DNA of 11,434 nucleotides from Oscillospiraceae bacterium (GTDB taxonomy: Bacteria; Bacillota; Clostridia; Oscillospirales; Ruminococcaceae), in assembly GCA_014796735.1 (NCBI GenBank), contig JAAVIG010000207.1, positions 1 to 11,434 on the forward strand, read 5' to 3'. Below, one piece after another: positions 7,875 to 11,434 of this stretch (within the stretch, counting starts at the first letter, position 1; each line of letters starts with the position of its first letter). A program made the translations under genes and the position numbers. The notes under the pieces are model-generated. The model was given only the letters and a program-made list of their open reading frames with translations. It did not search any database and was not told the origin of the DNA.

Positions 7875-7923
7875 AAGCACAGCTTACAATGACATTTCTG
7901 TCTTGCTTGCTGTGCTTTTATTG
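7875..7923. terminator. Hairpin with T-rich flanks on both strands, possible bidirectional terminator
   Basis: AAGCACAGC (7875-7883) pairs with GCTGTGCTT (7909-7917) around a 25-base loop. The plus side is followed by TTTATTG, and the minus side by ATTTTTATTATAAT. The stem repeats the core of the ABC-operon terminator. The long loop lowers confidence. Confidence 0.5.
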
Positions 7924-7968
7924 TACCAAAGATTTCTGAAAAGCAAACGTACTGTAGGCGCAGCACGT

Positions 7969-8031
7969 GTCCAAAATTACGGTTTTTGCGAAGCAAAAAT
8001 GACGGCTCTCAGCCGTCAAGTGATTTTGGAC
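7969..8031. repeat. Three-way-junction-like nested inverted repeat
   Basis: Outer stem GTCCAAAAT (7969-7977) pairs with ATTTTGGAC (8023-8031). Inside it sit two complete hairpins: TTTTTGC-GAA-GCAAAAA (7983-7999), closed by the very stable GCGAAGC mini-loop, and GACGGCT-CTC-AGCCGTC (8001-8017). Every arm is perfect. The layout resembles a folded RNA or a palindromic mobile element end rather than a terminator. Confidence 0.85.
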
Positions 8032-8071
8032 GAAAATTTCGGGGCGAGATGTTCCTCGCCCCGAAATTTTC
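8032..8071. repeat. Perfect 17-bp palindromic hairpin
   Basis: GAAAATTTCGGGGCGAG (8032-8048) and its exact complement (8055-8071) flank the 6-base loop ATGTTC. It abuts the three-way structure with no gap. There is no T-run on either side. Confidence 0.9.
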
Positions 8072-8112
8072 ATGTCTTACCACTATAAAAAAGATTTCAG
8101 CGGTGTAATGGG

Positions 8113-8144
8113 CAAAAAATAAAACTCGACCGAAGCCGAGCTTT
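8113..8144 (-). terminator. UUCG-tetraloop terminator for the S51 peptidase gene
   Basis: On the minus strand GCTCGGC-TTCG-GTCGAGT folds into a stem with a C(UUCG)G tetraloop. A-T pairs extend it (8121-8123 with 8142-8144), and TTTTATTTTTT follows. It lies about 90 bases after the stop of the peptidase gene, so the 70-base repeat copy 2 would be inside that gene's 3' UTR. Confidence 0.8.
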
Positions 8145-8151
8145 ATTGAGT

Positions 8152-8166
8152 CCAGCGTCACGCTGG
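8152..8166. repeat. Small GC-rich hairpin
   Basis: CCAGCG-TCA-CGCTGG, a perfect 6-bp stem with a triloop, lies between the UUCG terminator and repeat copy 2. Its role is unknown. Confidence 0.7.
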
Positions 8167-8176
8167 TGTCAAGAGA

Positions 8177-8246
8177 CTACGAAAAAGATATTTTTGCATT
8201 TTCGGCTGAGGGATTTGAACCTGCGTAAAGTTATCCCTTACTTTTA
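8177..8246 (-). repeat. 70-base repeat, copy 2, overlapping the 3' end of the S51 peptidase gene
   Basis: Matches copy 1 (6513-6582) with five substitutions and no gaps. In the gene direction its first 16 bases encode the last codons and the TAA stop of the peptidase frame. GGGAT and ATCCC around AAC and GTT can form a foldback with a CAA bulge. In copy 1 the equivalent pairing keeps a G-T wobble. The distance between copies is 1664 bases. Confidence 0.85.
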
Positions 8247-9028
8247 CTACTCATCAATTCACATAACGGTTTGAATTCCAATGAATCGTCTATTTTTTCT
8301 TCTATATATTGTCTATCTTCCCAATATGATTTAAGTCCGTATGCTTTAATATGATGATAAGATGCATCGCTTGTTAGCAACCTGTATTGATTATCTATTA
8401 TTTCAAGCGCAGCGCAATTTGAGATAGATAGTCCTATTTCATTACTGATTTTCAATAAATCTTTTACATTTTCTAATCTACCTGGTTCGTCACAATGCGG
8501 AACAAACAATCCATCTACAAAGCCCAAACATTTCATACTAATTAATGGCTGATCATCTCCAAATTTTATTTTTAATGAATCCGAAGAGCATTCCTTAAAC
8601 CAACAGTTTGCGCCTGCTGAAACACCACACATAACTTTTCCGGCTTCCCATGCTACTCTCAAAATTTTATCAAATCCGGTATCCTCCCATAATTTTATCA
8701 TATCAAGAGTATTTCCGCCACCTTCAAAGATTATATCTGCCCAATCTATAAGACTTTGGACATATTCTTTGTCAGTTAATTTGTCGCTTTTCAAATCTTT
8801 GCATGGACAGCCATACATTTTTTGATATATATCAACCATAACTTGAAAATATCCTTCTTGTCTTTCAAGTGGTTGTGAGTGCGCAATTAAAAGAAAATTC
8901 GGATGCTCTTTTCCAGTCAACTTAATTATTTCTCTATCTTGATTTTCTAATTCGTATGGATATCTTGTGACATCTGATTTTAGTCTGCCATTTTCTCCGC
9001 CACCAATAGCAACTATTTTTTTACTCAT
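8231..9028 (-). CDS. Peptidase S51 family protein (PepE/cyanophycinase-like)
   Basis: A 265-residue soluble protein with the S51 alpha/beta fold signature: an N-terminal KKIVAIGGGENG, FEGGGNT at 101-107, the nucleophile elbow GVSAGA with Ser137, and PHCDEPGR with H178 as the likely catalytic histidine. Known S51 members are dipeptidases acting on N-terminal Asp, or cyanophycinases. This one matches the general fold, but the precise substrate cannot be read. ATG at 9028 is chosen over an in-frame TTG at 9052 because TTGGAG lies 6 bases before it. It is a single gene with its own extended -10 promoter and UUCG terminator. The stop codon lies inside the repeated 70-base element, suggesting that the gene arrived with, or was inserted next to, that element. 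The base composition appears AT-richer than the flanking core genes. Confidence 0.88.
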   Translation of the reverse strand: MSKKIVAIGGGENGRLKSDVTRYPYELENQDREIIKLTGKEHPNFLLIAHSQPLERQEGYFQVMVDIYQKMYGCPCKDLKSDKLTDKEYVQSLIDWADIIFEGGGNTLDMIKLWEDTGFDKILRVAWEAGKVMCGVSAGANCWFKECSSDSLKIKFGDDQPLISMKCLGFVDGLFVPHCDEPGRLENVKDLLKISNEIGLSISNCAALEIIDNQYRLLTSDASYHHIKAYGLKSYWEDRQYIEEKIDDSLEFKPLCELMSSKSKG

Positions 9029-9092
9029 TTCAATCTCCAAATATATGTTCAAGTTTTAATATTTAATCTCCGCCTAAGAATATATTGTCTGC

Positions 9093-9101
9093 ATTATATC
9101 A
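9093..9101 (-). promoter_or_regulatory. Extended -10 promoter for the S51 peptidase gene
   Basis: The minus strand reads TGATATAAT, a consensus -10 (9093-9098) with the TGn extension. No -35 hexamer is recognisable at 17 bases. The implied 5' leader is about 55-60 bases. Confidence 0.6.
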
Positions 9102-9133
9102 TAAAAAGAGCGCAGCAAAGCGGAGCGATTCCT

Positions 9134-9169
9134 CTAAAACGATAAAATGTTCTCAAACATTAAAATCAT
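9134..9169 (-). CDS. Possible 11-residue leader peptide upstream of the S51 gene
   Basis: The minus strand has AGAGGA 4 bases before ATG, then MILMFENILSF and TAG. A promoter-like pair lies upstream (9197-9225). After the stop come an imperfect GC-rich foldback and CTTTTTAT (about 9100-9130), as in a leader/attenuator arrangement. Alternatively it is the head of a deleted gene. Nothing but the ribosome site and layout supports translation. Confidence 0.25.
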   Translation of the reverse strand: MILMFENILSF

Positions 9170-9196
9170 TTCTTCCTCTTTCCGCTGTTTGAGGTT

Positions 9197-9225
9197 ATTA
9201 TATCATAATCATCTGCCTATAGCAA
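9197..9225 (-). promoter_or_regulatory. Second upstream promoter toward the S51 gene
   Basis: On the minus strand TTGCTA (9220-9225), a 17-base spacer and TATAAT (9197-9202). The flanking ATTATATCATAA is repeated at the proximal promoter (9093-9104), which hints at a duplication. Confidence 0.5.
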
Positions 9226-9297
9226 CAAGTTAAAAAAATCATTTTTGGTCTACTTTACAAATAAATTAAACCGTGTGCTAAGCAGAACAAAACAAAG

Positions 9298-9332
9298 AAA
9301 AAGCCTTGAAACTACGCTGTTTCAAGGTTTTT
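9298..9332 (-). terminator. Rho-independent terminator of ssrA
   Basis: The minus strand has CCTTGAAAC (9327-9319), loop 9318-9313, and GTTTCAAGG (9312-9304). The flanks extend the stem by A-T pairs, and CTTTTTCTTTG follows. It begins 5 bases after the tmRNA CCA end. Confidence 0.93.
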
Positions 9333-9336
9333 CGTG

Positions 9337-9687
9337 TGGTGGAACCGGCGAGAGTCGAACTCGCGTCCGAAAGCCCATCCGCTCACCTTTCTACATGCTT
9401 AGTTTATCTATTAAACTTCCCTTACCTCACTCCGACAAACAGGATTAAAGCTTGGTAGCCCTTTAATTCATTAACAGCTGCAAGGCTCTCACTGTTAACG
9501 TTCACTGCTGATCGACGCCCAAACCCAAGCCGCAGTATTCTCAGGCAGGACGGAAGCCGCACTTAGGCAGCTACAAGTTCAGATCTATTATCTGCGTTTA
9601 ATTTTAAATTGCCCATTATTAAAGAGTTTAGACGAACTCTGCATGCTTAGCAAGGTTCAAAGCCCCCGTCGAAACCTTTACGGTCCC
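9337..9687 (-). ncRNA. ssrA: tmRNA (transfer-messenger RNA)
   Basis: A 351-base RNA that rescues stalled ribosomes with SmpB. The 5' end GGGACCG (9687-9681) pairs with the 3' CGGTTCC before an encoded ACCA (9340-9337), forming the acceptor stem. The T-arm GCGAGTTCGACTCTCGC and the diagnostic 5' segment GTTTCGACGGGGGCTTTG are both present. The open frame ending at TAA 9565-9563 gives a tag, most likely ADNRSELVAA. This is read from GCA at nucleotide 93 of the RNA, close to the E. coli resume position of 90. An upstream resume codon would add up to GNLKLN. The tag ends in VAA rather than the commoner LAA. Its own promoter and terminator flank it. Confidence 0.97.
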
Positions 9688-9721
9688 ATTTGAAACAAGC
9701 AGATACCAATCCATTATATAG

Positions 9722-9750
9722 AGTATAACACACATTCCCTATCCTGTCAA
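9722..9750 (-). promoter_or_regulatory. Consensus promoter of ssrA
   Basis: On the minus strand TTGACA (9745-9750), a 17-base spacer, then TATACT (9722-9727) preceded by TGT. This is close to a perfect sigma-A promoter. Transcription would begin roughly 25-30 bases before the mature 5' end, consistent with RNase P trimming. Confidence 0.9.
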
Positions 9751-9770
9751 TATCAAGTTTAAAAAAGCAG

Positions 9771-9799
9771 TTGATTTTTTTTCAAAATTGCGTTACAAT
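9771..9799 (+). promoter_or_regulatory. Promoter of tsaD
   Basis: TTGATT (9771-9776), a 17-base spacer, then TACAAT (9794-9799). It faces away from the ssrA promoter, with 20 bases between the two -35 boxes. The ribosome site AAGGA (9816-9820) follows. Confidence 0.7.
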
Positions 9800-9832
9800 A
9801 ATAAAAAATACATGTAAGGAATACTTATAAAT

Positions 9833-10831
9833 ATGAAAATATTATCAATAGAATCCTCCTGTGACGAAACTGCCTGCGCTGTTGTAGAAAACGGCAGAAA
9901 CGTAATATCAAGCGTAGTTGCCACTCAGATTGATGAACACAAGCTCTACGGCGGTGTAGTCCCGGAAATAGCTTCAAGGCGTCACTGTGAAAGCATTACC
10001 GCCGTATGCGATGAAGCGCTTGAAAAAGCGGGTATGACCATTTCCGACTGCGATGCGGTGGCGGTGACTTACGCTCCAGGTTTGATAGGTGCTCTTCTTG
10101 TGGGAGTAAGCTTTGCAAAAAGCCTTGCTTTAGCGGCGGAAAAGCCTCTTATCCCCGTTCACCACATAAAAGGACACATTGCGGCAAACTATATAGCACA
10201 CAGTGAGCTTACACCTCCGTATCTCTGCTTAGTAGCCAGCGGAGGACATTCTCATATCATTAAAGTCAACGACTATACCGAATTTGAAACGATAGGGAGA
10301 ACTATTGACGATGCGGCAGGCGAAGCCTTTGACAAAGCCGCCCGCTCCATGGGTTTTCCCTATCCGGGAGGGGTACATATAGACAAAGCCGCAAAACAAG
10401 GCAACCCCACGTCATATAAGCTTCCGATACCGAAAACCGATAAGCCGTACGATTTCAGCTTTTCCGGATTGAAAACAGCGGTAATAAACTTAGTTCATAA
10501 TGCAGAGCAAAAAGGCGAGCAAATAAACATAAACAACTTGGCTGCAAGCTTTCAGAATACTGTCAGCACGATGCTTACTACTAAATTCATACAAGCTGCC
10601 AAGGACAACAATTACAAAACAATAGCTTTAGCAGGAGGAGTAGCTGCCAACAGCGGACTGCGTGAAGCGTTGGCTCAAAAAGCGGAAGAAAACGGTATGA
10701 AGCTTTTCATTCCTCCAATCTCCCTGTGCGGCGATAATGCGGCAATGATAGGAAGTCAGGCTTATTATGAGTATCTTAAAGGGAACATTGCCGACAGCTC
10801 ACTGAATGCGGTGGCGAGTATGAAGCTTTGA
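9833..10831 (+). CDS. tsaD: tRNA N6-threonylcarbamoyladenosine transferase TsaD
   Basis: A 332-residue cytoplasmic enzyme, within the normal family length. With TsaB and TsaE it transfers the threonylcarbamoyl group (made by TsaC) to A37 of ANN-decoding tRNAs. Motifs: N-terminal LSIESSCDETACAVV, the metal site H111/H115 in VHHIKGH with D301 in GDNAAMIG, SGGHSHI (137-143), FDKAARSMGFPYPGG, DFSFSGLKTAV and AGGVAANSGLR. All conserved ligands are intact. ATG at 9833 has AAGGA 12 bases upstream, a little far, but it matches the conserved N-terminus. The partner genes tsaB and tsaE are not in the window. The gene ends in a terminator shared with a convergent gene. Confidence 0.97.
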   Translation: MKILSIESSCDETACAVVENGRNVISSVVATQIDEHKLYGGVVPEIASRRHCESITAVCDEALEKAGMTISDCDAVAVTYAPGLIGALLVGVSFAKSLALAAEKPLIPVHHIKGHIAANYIAHSELTPPYLCLVASGGHSHIIKVNDYTEFETIGRTIDDAAGEAFDKAARSMGFPYPGGVHIDKAAKQGNPTSYKLPIPKTDKPYDFSFSGLKTAVINLVHNAEQKGEQININNLAASFQNTVSTMLTTKFIQAAKDNNYKTIALAGGVAANSGLREALAQKAEENGMKLFIPPISLCGDNAAMIGSQAYYEYLKGNIADSSLNAVASMKL

Positions 10832-10833
10832 TT

Positions 10834-10896
10834 AAATTGGATTTTAGCGCAGCAGCCAAAATTTCAATATTCTGTTACTGCGCTGAATTCCAATTT
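10834..10896. terminator. Bidirectional terminator between tsaD and the convergent unknown gene
   Basis: The 19-base arms (10834-10852 and 10878-10896) pair with one mismatch and one G-T wobble. The core is AGCGCAG with CTGCGCT, with AAATTGG and CCAATTT at the base. T/A-rich flanks lie outside both ends. It sits 2 bases after the tsaD stop and 15 bases from the stop of the opposing gene. Confidence 0.75.
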
Positions 10897-10911
10897 ATCT
10901 CATAAAAAACA

Positions 10912-11388
10912 TTATTTTTCAATCAATTCTCTTTTCTTGATTTCCACCATTTTTTTCATAAAATTCAAATCATTCATGTCCGGATTGTCAAATCTAAAGT
11001 TAGTGCCGCAGACATTGTTAAATTCTCTTCCAAAAATATTTTTTGGATTTTCGCCGCCGCATGAACCGCAGCTTCCGCAGTCAACGTGTTCCCACGCAAT
11101 CTTTTTCAGCCTGTCCTCGACTGCATTGTCGACAAGATAATCCGAATCTATATTTTCAGACCACACCGTCCAACGATTTTCGGGTTCATCGGGGTCGCTG
11201 ATTGCTATAAAGCATACACAATCACTGCCATATTGCACCCAAAAATAAATTTTATCCCGCCAATAACCCCTATCCCTAAAAAATGTTAGTCCGTTATCTC
11301 GCAAAAAAGCGACAAAATCCAGTGCAGTTGTTTTATCGTCAGAATACAGCTCTCTGTTTATGATTTCTTCAATACTTTTTTCGATCAC
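10912..11388 (-). CDS. Conserved-looking protein of unknown function with a cysteine cluster
   Basis: A 158-residue soluble protein that I do not assign to a named family. GTG at 11388 is well supported: AAGGAGG (11397-11403) lies 8 bases upstream. The N-terminal half (about 1-100) is rich in aromatic and acidic residues (YWRDKIYFWVQYG, ISDPDEPENRWTVWS). The C-terminal part has C104-x2-C107-x2-C110, then NPKNIFGREF and C127, a possible zinc or iron-sulfur site, with a lysine-rich tail. No signal peptide or membrane segment is seen. Its promoter would lie beyond the window edge. Cysteine spacing alone does not prove metal binding. Confidence 0.8.
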   Translation of the reverse strand: MIEKSIEEIINRELYSDDKTTALDFVAFLRDNGLTFFRDRGYWRDKIYFWVQYGSDCVCFIAISDPDEPENRWTVWSENIDSDYLVDNAVEDRLKKIAWEHVDCGSCGSCGGENPKNIFGREFNNVCGTNFRFDNPDMNDLNFMKKMVEIKKRELIEK

Positions 11389-11434
11389 AAATATGTCCTC
11401 CTTACTTCAAAAACCTGCTCTCTGCACGTATCGG

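Noticed and set aside
7810..8088. 92-residue plus-strand frame
   Set aside because: It runs through four perfect inverted repeats and has no ribosome site or recognisable motif, so it is explained by structure rather than coding.
8177..8246. Repeat as an integron attC site
   Set aside because: The RYYYAAC and GTTRRRY core sites are not found in the right places, and no integron integrase is in the window.
8177..8246. Repeat as a functional tRNA gene
   Set aside because: Only partial arms form. The T-stem has mismatches, and there is no D-arm, variable loop or acceptor pair.
9029..9052. TTG start extending the S51 peptidase by 8 residues
   Set aside because: GGAG lies inside the extension, and ATG at 9028 begins the typical KKIVAIGGG motif.
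9245..9448. 67-residue plus-strand frame over the tmRNA
   Set aside because: It is antisense to the ssrA 3' end and terminator, so it is a shadow.
1..11434. CRISPR array
   Set aside because: No regularly spaced short direct repeats were seen.

Overview
The window looks like a chromosome segment from a low-to-medium GC anaerobic Clostridia bacterium, probably a gut Oscillospiraceae/Ruminococcaceae-type organism. This is inferred from the paired ABC exporters, a YuxH-type EAL/HDOD protein, a ferredoxin-tailed aldo/keto reductase typical of strict anaerobes, AGGAGG ribosome sites, and TTG/GTG starts. No rRNA or species marker allows a firmer placement.

Layout. (1) 118-3796: a two-gene operon for a probable heterodimeric ABC exporter, the genes overlapping by 8 bases and ending in a strong terminator. 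The second gene carries a 16-A run that turns a normally conserved helix into five lysines. (2) 3895-5171: a monocistronic EAL-like/HDOD signalling protein behind a near-consensus promoter. (3) 5201-6480: an aldo/keto-reductase-fold protein with two [4Fe-4S] motifs, with its own promoter and terminator. (4) 6513-9225: an accessory island, AT-richer by eye. It has two minus-strand genes, each followed at its 3' end by the same 70-base repeat: a VOC-family gene broken by one stop codon, and an intact S51 (peptidase E-like) gene. Between them lie an internally deleted IS110-family transposase and a dense group of hairpins. (5) 9290-10831: core genes, with tmRNA (ssrA, minus) and tsaD (plus) fired from back-to-back promoters. 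(6) 10834-11403: a convergent terminator, then a complete minus-strand gene of unknown function with a cysteine cluster.

How the parts relate. Sections 1-3 and 5 are ordinary chromosomal units, each with clear expression signals. The island between AKR and ssrA is the unusual part. Its promoter-gene-repeat layout, same-strand orientation and tRNA-like motif in the repeat suggest cassette-like insertion of small accessory genes, later disturbed by an IS110 element. No integrase is visible in the window, so the mobility mechanism is inference only.
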